64,000 nucleotides of DNA from Pelagibius litoralis. GTDB taxonomy: Bacteria; Pseudomonadota; Alphaproteobacteria; Kiloniellales; Kiloniellaceae. The stretch covers positions 1-64,000 of the forward strand of contig NZ_JAAQPH010000025.1 of the NCBI RefSeq assembly GCF_011683915.1, read 5' to 3'. This document shows, in pieces, positions 1 through 7,819 of this stretch. Numbering within the stretch: position 1 is the stretch's first letter; every line of letters begins with the position of its first letter. The notes below the pieces were generated by a model, which had not been told where the DNA came from, did no database searches, and saw only the letters and a list, made by a program, of their open reading frames with translations. A program made the translations under genes and the position numbers.

Positions 1-1
1 C

Positions 2-106
2 CTCGTCCGCGCCAATCTCATGCACCGAAAGCGCATCGACCGCCTGATCCAGTCCGATCCAGAGCCTCCGATCAACCCCGATCAGATGGTCCTCCAGTGG
101 GCCTAG
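2..106 (+). CDS. 3' end of an unidentified gene (partial)
   Basis: The window opens inside a possible reading frame whose last 34 codons end at a TAG at 104-106. The visible residues are basic and then proline-rich (ending DQMVLQWA), with no domain I recognise. It runs off the left edge, so its start and family cannot be judged. It could be the tail of a transposase or phage-type protein, because two small HTH regulators follow, but nothing in the sequence proves this. Confidence 0.3.
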   Translation, partial: LVRANLMHRKRIDRLIQSDPEPPINPDQMVLQWA

Positions 107-173
107 TCTTAACCGGACACCAGTGGGACAAGCCCGAGCATGACGGCTGTGGGGATGCGGTGAGTAACGAGAG

Positions 174-422
174 CTAGTCGGCGCGGTCGCGCAGGCGCAC
201 CCCGGCACCGCCACCATTCTCTTCAATGAAGACCACGCCGGCTGCTTCCAGGGCGGCTTGGATGGCCAGGAGGTTGTTCTTGAGAGGTTTGCGGGTGCCT
301 GTTTCGAAATCAGCCAGAGTTCGCGGGGCTACCCCGGCTGCTTTTGCCAGCTTGTCGCGCGACATGTCGATCATTGCGCGTGCGCCTTTGCACTGGGCCG
401 AAGTTATATAAAATACGCTCAT
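174..422 (-). CDS. Small XRE-type helix-turn-helix protein
   Basis: This 82-residue protein is almost entirely one Cro/C1-type HTH domain (about residues 8-62), with the pattern QCKGARAMIDMSRDKLA then AGVAPRTLADFETG. The tail reads VVFIEENGGGAGVRLR, an ending typical of short alphaproteobacterial XRE proteins. It should bind DNA as a dimer and repress its own or the neighbouring promoter. It is divergent from a second HTH protein at 569-931 with the same layout and the same tail motif, so the two look like diverged paralogues sharing the AT-richer gap between them. The targets are unknown. Confidence 0.75.
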   Translation of the reverse strand: MSVFYITSAQCKGARAMIDMSRDKLAKAAGVAPRTLADFETGTRKPLKNNLLAIQAALEAAGVVFIEENGGGAGVRLRDRAD

Positions 423-568
423 GTTGCATTAAATACGTTTATATTAAAGAGGCATCATTGCATGATTCTAGCATAGTATTGATTGAATCTCACATGACAA
501 ACGGCGCGAGAAGGTGCTGAAACACCCGCCCGCGCCTGACCACAACCCGACTGTTAAGGAGTCAGGCC
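423..568. promoter_or_regulatory. Divergent promoter/operator region between two HTH genes
   Basis: This 146-bp gap separates two divergently transcribed HTH genes and is clearly more AT-rich than its surroundings. The heptamer AAATACG occurs twice close together, once just inside the start of the left gene (near 413) and once at about 431, in helically related positions, so it is a candidate operator half-site. A strong ribosome binding site AAGGAG (556-561) lies 7 bases before the ATG at 569. No promoter hexamers are assigned with confidence. Confidence 0.35.
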
Positions 569-931
569 ATGGCTAAGAACAGCCTTATCACGGATTCGCC
601 TTCCCGAAACAATCAGGCCCCCGACAACAGTGCCCCCGAAGACATCACCGGCGACAACAGCGACCGGACAGGCCACCATCCGCCGAAGCCGCCGCTGATT
701 ACCGGCAGGCAGTGCCGCGCGGCGCGCGCCATGCTGCAATGGAGCCGCGAGGAACTCTCCGAACGCAGCGGCGTCCACTACATCACCCTCTGCAATTTCG
801 AACTTGGCCACTGCACCCTGAAACCGGGAAGCGCCCGGCTGCTGCGCCTGACCTTCATCACATCCGGCGTGATGCTGATCGACGACGACAGCGGCGGCCC
901 CGGCGTCTGCCTTGCCATGCCGGTCGGTTAG
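569..931 (+). CDS. XRE-type helix-turn-helix protein with disordered N-terminus
   Basis: This 120-residue protein has a low-complexity N-terminal tail of about 45 residues rich in D, N and P, followed by an HTH domain (QCRAARAMLQWSREELSERSGV) and the tail VMLIDDDSGGPGVCL. The same arrangement, including the G-G-x-GV ending, is seen in the divergent protein at 174-422. The start is well supported by AAGGAG 7 bases upstream. It probably acts as a DNA-binding regulator. Whether the pair belongs to a toxin-antitoxin, phage or conjugative system cannot be said, because no partner gene is visible. Confidence 0.75.
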   Translation: MAKNSLITDSPSRNNQAPDNSAPEDITGDNSDRTGHHPPKPPLITGRQCRAARAMLQWSREELSERSGVHYITLCNFELGHCTLKPGSARLLRLTFITSGVMLIDDDSGGPGVCLAMPVG

Positions 932-971
932 TGGGCCCGGAAGACCCCGCCGTTTTCCCGCTGACGCGGGA

Positions 972-1160
972 TGCCCCCCTCACCCCGGCCCTCTCCCACG
1001 GCGGGGAGAGGGGGAAACAAATAGGGGCCGCTGTAATACCCTCTCCCCTTGCGGGAGAGGGAGGGGCCCGCGAAGCGGGAGGGTGAGGGGGGAAGCCTTT
1101 GGCCAGGGGCAACGAAATCCCCTCCCCCCTTGATGGGGGGAGGTTGGGAGGGGGGTGAGC
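972..1160. repeat. GC-rich intergenic stem-loop repeat cluster
   Basis: Three consecutive hairpins are visible. One pairs CCCTCTCCC with GGGGAGAGGG (about 989-1012), one pairs CCCTCTCCCC with GGGAGAGGG (about 1039-1061), and one pairs CCCCTCCCCCC with GGGGGGAGG (about 1119-1142). An outer pair (CCCCCTCACC near 975 with GGGTGAGGGG near 1081) encloses the first two. The pattern resembles the REP-like palindromes found between genes in many GC-rich proteobacteria. It lies between a plus-strand gene end and a minus-strand gene end, so it may also stop transcription from both sides. Confidence 0.6.
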
Positions 1161-1223
1161 CCCGGGCGCGATGATTCTCTCGGACACACCGCGCAGCAAG
1201 CAACCGGACAGCCGCGCGCCGGC

Positions 1224-1712
1224 TCAGGCCTTGCGGTAGAGGTAGTAGCGGCCCGCCCGGACCCCCGGCGGCAAAGCCAGGGGCTCGGCCCCGGACCAGC
1301 CGACATCCTGATCGGAGACCACGACGCCGCCGCTGGTAAGCAGCAAAGGCAGGCGCGCCGCCACAAATGCCGAGACCGCCGCATCGCAGTCGGCCCGCCC
1401 GCTGCCGAGATCCGCGTGGATCAAGGCGACCCGACCGCCAAAGCGCCCGGCCGCGGCCTCCAGGGTCTCTTCGATGCAGCCCTCGAACAAATGTTCCACA
1501 TCCGGAACGCAATCCGGATGGGCGGCGACCTTGCGCTCAAAGACGAAAATCTCGCGCCCGGGGCAGGCCTCGCGCAGATGGTCGTAGGTGCGGCCATTGC
1601 CGAGGCCGAGTTCGAACACCGCCCCCGGCAGATCGCCCACCAGATCGACGGCGGCATCAAGGCAGGCGCGCTGCGCCTGAAGGCGGCGGATAAAGCTGTC
1701 GAGACGGCTCAT
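1224..1712 (-). CDS. Class I SAM-dependent methyltransferase
   Basis: This 162-residue protein carries the SAM-binding glycine motif FELGLGNG (about residues 33-40) and a later VALIHADLGSG strand, fitting a compact Rossmann-fold methyltransferase of the Methyltransf_17 type (my family assignment from memory). The substrate is unknown. It is the last gene of a minus-strand run that starts with an ABC-transporter-like gene and a cyclic-nucleotide-binding gene, with a gap of 70 bases to the latter, so the three are probably one transcript. A role in modifying a glycan or lipid made by the divergent glycosyltransferase operon is possible but only inferred. Confidence 0.7.
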   Translation of the reverse strand: MSRLDSFIRRLQAQRACLDAAVDLVGDLPGAVFELGLGNGRTYDHLREACPGREIFVFERKVAAHPDCVPDVEHLFEGCIEETLEAAAGRFGGRVALIHADLGSGRADCDAAVSAFVAARLPLLLTSGGVVVSDQDVGWSGAEPLALPPGVRAGRYYLYRKA

Positions 1713-1782
1713 AGTACCTGTGTTCTTGGGCTGTGGGGTACGGGCCCCTTTGCCGAGGGTCGGCAGGTCAGTCGATCAGGGA

Positions 1783-2232
1783 TCAGCCCGCCGCCCGCGC
1801 CTCGCGCAGTTGATTGGTGGTCTGCTCCAGGCGATGGGCCAGCACGCGCATGACCTCGACCCCCATCTCGGGGAAATCCATGATCATCCGGAAAAACAGA
1901 TCCTTGGTGATCTTCAATGTGGTGAGTTCGGTCGCCGCCTGCACCGTGGCGGTGCGCGGAATATCGCAGAGGATGGCGATCTCGCCGATAATCTCGTTAT
2001 CCGAAAGCTGGGCGACCCGCATGGGGCCGTCAGCCGCGTTCACCAGGATGTCCGCCGTTCCCTCCAGCACGATGTAGGCGGCATCGCCCATCTCGCCCTG
2101 AGCGAAGAGCGTCTGGCCCGACTTATAGGTCAGCCGCTCGCTGGCAAAGGCCATCAGCTTCAGCTTGGCCGGTTCGATCTGCGAAAAGATCGGAATGCGC
2201 CGCAGGATCTCCACTTCTTGATCGATGCTCAT
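1783..2232 (-). CDS. Cyclic-nucleotide-binding domain protein
   Basis: This 149-residue stand-alone cNMP-binding domain contains the hallmark phosphate-binding cassette GEIAILCDIPRTATV (about residues 83-97), with the conserved glutamate and the arginine that contacts the cyclic phosphate, so it should bind cAMP or cGMP. There is no DNA-binding domain after it, unlike CRP. The start at MSIDQEVE is chosen because AGGAAG lies about 6 bases upstream; an in-frame start 14 codons earlier has no good site. It lies 63 bases after the ABC-like gene and may control it by protein contact. A class III cyclase is encoded at 16508-17839. Confidence 0.85.
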   Translation of the reverse strand: MSIDQEVEILRRIPIFSQIEPAKLKLMAFASERLTYKSGQTLFAQGEMGDAAYIVLEGTADILVNAADGPMRVAQLSDNEIIGEIAILCDIPRTATVQAATELTTLKITKDLFFRMIMDFPEMGVEVMRVLAHRLEQTTNQLREARAAG

Positions 2233-2295
2233 GCCCCGCTTCCTCGCTCCTCTGCTGTCAGGCGCCCACTCCATGCGGGCGCCGATTATTGGCCG

Positions 2296-5004
2296 CTATT
2301 CCGCGGCAACCAGGTTCTTGAAGGTAGTGCCGCTCTGCGTCAGGTCCTGATAGCTGCCCTGTTCGACCAGCCGGCCATCGCCCATCACCAGGATGGTTTC
2401 AAAACGACTGGCCAGATCCGGCCGCTGCAGGGTCCAGACCACACCCCGGCCGCGGCGCATCTCCAGAATGTTGTCGATAAGACGTATCTGGCTCGCCCGG
2501 TCGAGAACCGAGGCCGCTTCGTTGACGATCAGAATATCCGGCTGCTTCAGCAAGGCCCGCCCGATCGCCAGCTTTTGCCGCTGTGCGGCCGAAAGCCGGC
2601 CGCCGCCGATCCCCACGTTGTAATCCAGGCCGACCTCGATGACGGTCTGATGCAGGCCGAGATCGTTCAGCACCTCCGACAGGGCTTCGCCGATCGTCTC
2701 CTCCGCCTTGGCCTGGCCATAGGCCAGACGCCCGAAGAGGATGTTGTCCTGCAGGGAGGCCGCGGCATTGTAGGCTTCGGCCCCGTAGAACTCCACGGCG
2801 CCCGGGCAGTCCCGCTCCAGTCGCTCCGCCAGGCGGCGGCGCGCATCCACCAGCCGCACCGCCATGGCGTCGTCGACCAGGCCGAGGCGATGGCGCGCCT
2901 CGACGTACTTGAAGGGCAGGCCCAGCAGAAGCTGGCGGGCCGCTTCGTCCAGCGCTTCCACGCCGGAATTGTCGACCCGGGTGACGATGGTGCGGAACTC
3001 CGGCAGGTCGTCGTCACTGATAAAGCTGAACTGCTCGAAGAAGGGATGGCCGGGCGGCAGGTCGGCAAAGATTTCGACCATGGTCTTGGCGATGGTCGAA
3101 CCCATCGAGACGAAAGCTTCGGTCAGCCCGGCCTCGCGCAGAACCAGGTCGACCGTCGCGTTGGTGGCCAGCGCTTCGGATTCAAAATCGGCACGGCGCG
3201 GCGTGCCGAACAAAAGGTTCTCCGCCACACTGGCGTTGAGGTTGTAGTTGTCGGCTTCGAAGCGCACGACAAGATCTTCGTTCCCGCTGCTGGTCAGGCG
3301 TTCGACAATGGCGGCGCGGGCTTTCAGGATGCCGGCGGCGATTTCCGGTTTGCCGAGCGGATCGATGGTCCCGGTCAGACCGAAACGATAGGCATCGCTC
3401 TCAAGATCGACCGCCGCCAGAACCTCCATCAGACGCTCGGTCATTTCCTTTTCGTCGCCGGCGCCGGCAGCCTGATAGTCGATCCAGTCGGCCTGGATAT
3501 CGAGCACCGGATTGCCCGCGCGCCGGCTCTCGGCAAGATCGGCGGCGGAGGTCGCGTGATCGGGATCGGCCTTGATCACCGGCTTGTGCTTCAGGCCATA
3601 AAGCAGGTTGCTGCGCAGCGATCCGGTGAAGTGATAGGCGTTCTGGCCGACATAGGAGAGGCGCCGCCCGGTCACCGAAGACGGCAGCTCGTCAATGTCC
3701 TTGCCGGCAATCCACAAATGGCCGGAAGAAGGCTCGATCAGGCCGGCCAGCAACAGGCTCAGCTGCTCCATGCCGCTGCCGCTCTGGCCGACGATGGCGA
3801 TATGCTGGGTCGTCTCCGCGGTGAAGGACACGGAGCGCAGCAGCGGGATGTCGTTTTCGTCGAGCAGGGTCAGCGACGAGGCCGCGATCTGTCCGGTCAG
3901 CGGCGGACCTGGATCGTTGTCGGGCAACTGCTGCGCCGGGTCGATGAGGCTTGGCGGCTGGAACTGGTCGATCACCTGCTCGTATTTGATCTGCACGTCC
4001 AGGCGCTGCTGGTCCCAGTCGATCAGCTCTTTGATCGGCGAGGGCAGGTCCTTGTAGGCGGCGATCACCGCGACCAGCGCACCGATGTCCAGGTGGCCGT
4101 AAATCGCCAGCAGGCCGCCCCCGAGATAGAAGACAAAGGGGGTGAACTGGGCCAGCAGGTTGTTGAGGAATTTGACGAAGAACTTTCGCTGATAGATCTC
4201 GTAGCGGATCTTGAAGATGCGCCCGAGGCGTGAAGAGAGATCGGCGCGTTCGTAGTTCGACGTATCGTTGGCATGCACCTCGACGCCACCGTCGATAAGT
4301 TCGCCGATCCGCCCGGCCAGCATGCGCGCCGTCAATTGACGTTCGCGGCCCAGAACCAGAATGCGCTTGCGCAGCTTGGGGATCAGGAAAGCCTGGAACA
4401 GAACAATCGCGGCCGCCACAAGGCCCAGCCAGATCGACTGCACCAGGATGAACGTCAGGGCGGTCAGGGCCTGGCCGCCGAGAAACAGCGGGGTGGCGAA
4501 GGCGTCGCCGATGAAGCCGCCGAGCGGCTCCACCTCGTCCTTCACCATGGTCGCCATCTCGGAGGGCTTCACACGGCGCAGGTGGGGCAGCGGAAAGCGC
4601 AGTATGCGGTCACTCAGCTCGTAACGCAGCCGCCGCAGCAGGCGCTCGCCCATGCGGCCCTTGCGGGTGTTGATGACGAACTTGAACAGCCCGTTGACGA
4701 GGACCAGGCTGAGGAAGGAGAGGCTGAGGGCCAGGAGCATATTAGCCTGATCGAGCGACAGGCCCTCGAACAGCTGTATCGGCCGGCCAAACAGACTCTC
4801 GGCGAAAGGCAGGTCCAGACTGAAAAACCTCTGGGTCGCGCCCGGCCCGTCGAAGCCCTGCCCCTGGATCCCCTCATTGACGATCTGTTTAGGCAGGTTC
4901 AGCGAAAGGTAATAAAACGGCAGTGACAGGAGAACCAGGACCAGGATTACCAGTTGTTCCGCCCGGCTGTGATGCCACACATATCTGAAGATGTTTGGTT
5001 CCAT
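2296..5004 (-). CDS. ABC-transporter-like membrane protein with degenerate ATPase
   Basis: The protein is about 902 residues, far longer than a usual half-transporter (about 600). Residues 20-330 form an ABC exporter-type membrane domain with several hydrophobic helices. The ATPase part starts near residue 400, but its Walker A reads GQSGSGME (about 406-413) with no lysine, the Walker B-like strand is DILIVNEA (Asp to Asn), and the H-loop region reads WTLQRPDL with no histidine. The signature LSAAQ is kept. Between Q-loop and signature lies an insertion of roughly 280 residues with two further Q-loop-like stretches (near 585 and 745). It is therefore likely ATPase-dead. The start MEPNIF is preferred over one three codons upstream. 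The gene is divergent from the glycan operon. Confidence 0.85.
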   Translation of the reverse strand: MEPNIFRYVWHHSRAEQLVILVLVLLSLPFYYLSLNLPKQIVNEGIQGQGFDGPGATQRFFSLDLPFAESLFGRPIQLFEGLSLDQANMLLALSLSFLSLVLVNGLFKFVINTRKGRMGERLLRRLRYELSDRILRFPLPHLRRVKPSEMATMVKDEVEPLGGFIGDAFATPLFLGGQALTALTFILVQSIWLGLVAAAIVLFQAFLIPKLRKRILVLGRERQLTARMLAGRIGELIDGGVEVHANDTSNYERADLSSRLGRIFKIRYEIYQRKFFVKFLNNLLAQFTPFVFYLGGGLLAIYGHLDIGALVAVIAAYKDLPSPIKELIDWDQQRLDVQIKYEQVIDQFQPPSLIDPAQQLPDNDPGPPLTGQIAASSLTLLDENDIPLLRSVSFTAETTQHIAIVGQSGSGMEQLSLLLAGLIEPSSGHLWIAGKDIDELPSSVTGRRLSYVGQNAYHFTGSLRSNLLYGLKHKPVIKADPDHATSAADLAESRRAGNPVLDIQADWIDYQAAGAGDEKEMTERLMEVLAAVDLESDAYRFGLTGTIDPLGKPEIAAGILKARAAIVERLTSSGNEDLVVRFEADNYNLNASVAENLLFGTPRRADFESEALATNATVDLVLREAGLTEAFVSMGSTIAKTMVEIFADLPPGHPFFEQFSFISDDDLPEFRTIVTRVDNSGVEALDEAARQLLLGLPFKYVEARHRLGLVDDAMAVRLVDARRRLAERLERDCPGAVEFYGAEAYNAAASLQDNILFGRLAYGQAKAEETIGEALSEVLNDLGLHQTVIEVGLDYNVGIGGGRLSAAQRQKLAIGRALLKQPDILIVNEAASVLDRASQIRLIDNILEMRRGRGVVWTLQRPDLASRFETILVMGDGRLVEQGSYQDLTQSGTTFKNLVAAE

Positions 5005-5245
5005 ACCCCTCACCGACCCGAACTAACCACTTGATCCAGCGGCCAGCTTTGGCGCTTCTCCTGGCGCAACTTAGCCCATGGCCCGCAGCGGGTAAACGCC
5101 CGCCCAAGGGCGCGCCGGCCCGCCACGATCACGCTTTCGTTGGCGTAACGACGATTTTCAGCGGGCTTCCTGCCGGGCCGGCGCTGTGTCATAGTCCGGC
5201 CCGCCAGATTGCACCAAGCCAGATTGCAACGAGGGAGAATGCGGC

Positions 5246-6475
5246 GTGCAGGAAAGCCGCAGGGGCAAGCGGGTCCTCATATACAGTCACGACAGTTTCG
5301 GCCTGGGCCATCTGCGCCGCTGCCGGGAAATCGCGCATACCCTGGCGGAGGCGCACAAGGCCCTGTCGGTGCTGATTCTTTCCGGCTCACCCATCATCGG
5401 TTCCTTCGATTTCCGCGCCCGCGTCGACTTCGTTCGGGTGCCGGGAGTGATCAAGCTGCGCAACGGCGACTACACCTCTCTGGCGCTGCATATCGATGTC
5501 GATCAGACCATGGCCATGCGCGAATCGATCATCGAACATACCGCCAAGGCCTTCGACCCGGACCTTTTCATCGTCGACAAGGAGCCGCTCGGCCTGCGCG
5601 GCGAGGTGGAGGGGACGCTCGCCATGCTGAAGGAACGCGGGACGCCCTGCGTGCTGGGCCTGCGCGACGTTATGGACGAGCCCGGCCTGCTGGCCCCGGA
5701 GTGGGAGCGCAAACAGGTGGTTCCGGCCCTGGCGCGCTACTACGACGACATCTGGGTCTACGGCCTGCCGCAGATCTGCGATCCGCTTGAGGGCATCGAC
5801 CTGCCGGATTCAGTGCGCAAGAAGATGACCTACACCGGCTATCTGCGCCGCACCCTGCCGGAGGCCGCCGCGCAGCTGACCCTGGAGAAGATCCAGGACC
5901 CCTTCATCCTGGTCACCGTCGGCGGCGGCGGCGACGGCGAAGCGATCGTCGATTGGGTGCTGCGCGCCTACGAAAGCGACCCCGATCTGCCCAATCCCGC
6001 GCTGTTGATCCTGGGGCCTTTCATGAACAGCGAAGTACAGGCCGACCTGCAGGCCAGGGTGGCCAAACTGGACAAGGTGGAAGCCATCACCTTCGAGGCC
6101 CGCATCGAAAGCCTGGTGGATCAGGCTGCCGGGCTGGTCTGCATGGGCGGCTACAACACCTTCTGCGAGGTCCTGTCCTTCGACAAGCGCGCCCTGGTGG
6201 TCCCGCGCACCGAACCCCGGATGGAGCAGTACATCCGCGCCTCCCGCGCGCAGGACCTGGGACTGGTGCGCATGCTGCGCGACGACGGCACCCGCGATGC
6301 CCGCCTGATGGCAACGGCCCTGCGCAACCTGCCGCAGCAGCGCCGCCCCTCTGAGGTCGTGGTTCCCGGTCTGCTGGACGGGCCGCAAAACGTCGTGCGC
6401 CTGGCGGACCATTGGCTCGAACAGGGCGGCAAAGGCCTCAGCCTGGCCGACAGTGCCAAACAAGGGCAGGCGTGA
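5246..6475 (+). CDS. GT-B glycosyltransferase (family 28-like, COG4671 type)
   Basis: This 409-residue protein has an N-terminal YSHDSFGLGHLRRC motif (residues 13-26), the glycine-rich loop of MurG/GT28-type enzymes. A TVGGGGDGE loop near residue 228 and MGGYNTFCEVL near 302 match the C-terminal nucleotide-sugar-binding half. It should transfer a sugar from an activated donor; the acceptor is unknown. A GTG start is chosen because GAGGGAG lies 8 bases upstream (5231-5237). It is the first gene of a tightly packed operon running to 12166. A paralogue with the same two motifs lies at 9550-10845. Confidence 0.85.
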   Translation: MQESRRGKRVLIYSHDSFGLGHLRRCREIAHTLAEAHKALSVLILSGSPIIGSFDFRARVDFVRVPGVIKLRNGDYTSLALHIDVDQTMAMRESIIEHTAKAFDPDLFIVDKEPLGLRGEVEGTLAMLKERGTPCVLGLRDVMDEPGLLAPEWERKQVVPALARYYDDIWVYGLPQICDPLEGIDLPDSVRKKMTYTGYLRRTLPEAAAQLTLEKIQDPFILVTVGGGGDGEAIVDWVLRAYESDPDLPNPALLILGPFMNSEVQADLQARVAKLDKVEAITFEARIESLVDQAAGLVCMGGYNTFCEVLSFDKRALVVPRTEPRMEQYIRASRAQDLGLVRMLRDDGTRDARLMATALRNLPQQRRPSEVVVPGLLDGPQNVVRLADHWLEQGGKGLSLADSAKQGQA

Positions 6476-7800
6476 CACCGGCCGCCATGCAGGCTGTCCC
6501 GCACACCAGCACCCAGGCAAGTGTCGACAGCGCGGCACCGGGCCCCTCGCTCGCCGTGGTCCTGAAGGGCTACCCCCGCCTGTCGGAAACCTTTATCGCC
6601 CAGGAGCTTCTGGCCCTGCAGCGCCGTGGCTTTCGTCTGCGGCTGATATCGCTGCGCCATCCCACCGACGCGAAGCGCCACCCGGTGCACGACGAAATCA
6701 CCGCGCCGGTGACCTACCTGCCGGAATATCTCTATCAGGAACCGTGGCGCGTGCTGCGCGCCTGGCGGCGGGCCCGCCATCTGCCCGGCTATCGCCGGGC
6801 CCGGCAGGTTTTCCTGAAAGACCTGTGGCGTGACCGCACGCCGAACCGTATCAGGCGCTTCGGCCAAGCCTGTGCGCTGGCAGCCGAGCTGCCCGACGAC
6901 GTGGAGCGCCTCTACGCCCACTTTCTGCATACCCCTGCCTCGGTTGCCCGCTATGCGGCGGTAATGCGGGGACTGCCGTGGTGCGGTTCGGCCCATGCAA
7001 AGGACATCTGGACCCTGCCGGACTGGGAGAAGCGCGAAAAACTGGCGGAGGCCGACTGGCTGGTGACCTGCACCGCCTATGGGGCCGAGCACCTGCGCGC
7101 CCTGGCACCGGAGCCGCAGCGTGTCGGACTGGTCTATCACGGGTTGGACCTGTCGCGCTTTGCCGCCGCATCAGATTCAGGCGAGACCCCGGAGAACCGG
7201 GACGGCAGCGCGGAAACGGCACCGGTGCGCCTGCTCTCCGTCGGCCGGCTGGTCGAGAAAAAGGGTTACGACGACCTGCTGGCGGCGCTCGCGGCCCTGC
7301 CGGCCGGGCGGCATTGGCACCTGACCCACATCGGCGGCGGGCCGCTGGCCCAGCCGCTTCGCCAGCAGGCCGAGAAACTGGGCCTTGCCGGGCGAATCTC
7401 ATGGCTCGGCCCCCAGGCCCAGCGCGAGATTCTGGCGCACTACCGCAAAGCCGACATCTTCGTCCTGGCCAGCCGGATCGCCAGAACCGGCGACCGGGAC
7501 GGCCTGCCGAACGTCCTGATGGAGGCCCAAAGCCAGGGCCTGACCTGCCTGGCCACCGCCGCCGCCGCGATTCCGGAACTGATCGAAGATGGTATAACCG
7601 GCTGCCTGGTACCGCCCGGCGATCCGGAGACCCTGGCCCGGGCGCTGTCACTGTTGATGGCGTCACCGGACCTCAGGGCGCAGCTTGGCAGGGCCGGCGA
7701 GGTGCGCGTTCGAAGGGATTTTGATATGAACCGGGGGATTGATGCTTTAGACCGGTTGCTGAGATCGGGCCAAGCAAGCAAACTTGCCGAATTGTTGTAG
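6472..7800 (+). CDS. Glycosyltransferase family 4-like
   Basis: About 442 residues with a GT-B fold. The C-terminal half has LLSVGRLVEKKGYDDLL followed by DGLPNVLMEAQSQGL, the family 4 EX7E region with the first acidic residue as Asp, and IPELIEDGITG. The N-terminal half opens with VVLKGYPRLSETFIAQE, typical of surface-polysaccharide transferases. The start is taken as the GTG at 6472 because it overlaps the previous TGA in GTGA, suggesting translational coupling; an ATG five codons later is the alternative. It probably extends an exported glycan or glycolipid; the sugar is not predictable. Confidence 0.85.
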   Translation: MTPAAMQAVPHTSTQASVDSAAPGPSLAVVLKGYPRLSETFIAQELLALQRRGFRLRLISLRHPTDAKRHPVHDEITAPVTYLPEYLYQEPWRVLRAWRRARHLPGYRRARQVFLKDLWRDRTPNRIRRFGQACALAAELPDDVERLYAHFLHTPASVARYAAVMRGLPWCGSAHAKDIWTLPDWEKREKLAEADWLVTCTAYGAEHLRALAPEPQRVGLVYHGLDLSRFAAASDSGETPENRDGSAETAPVRLLSVGRLVEKKGYDDLLAALAALPAGRHWHLTHIGGGPLAQPLRQQAEKLGLAGRISWLGPQAQREILAHYRKADIFVLASRIARTGDRDGLPNVLMEAQSQGLTCLATAAAAIPELIEDGITGCLVPPGDPETLARALSLLMASPDLRAQLGRAGEVRVRRDFDMNRGIDALDRLLRSGQASKLAELL

Positions 7801-7819
7801 GGTATTCTTGTTCTAGACT

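Noticed and set aside
1720-4233. Long open frame on the plus strand (837 codons) opposite the ABC-like gene
   Set aside because: It mirrors the codon structure of the minus-strand gene, its translation is a Q/G/H/R-rich mix without domains, and such antisense frames are common in GC-rich DNA.
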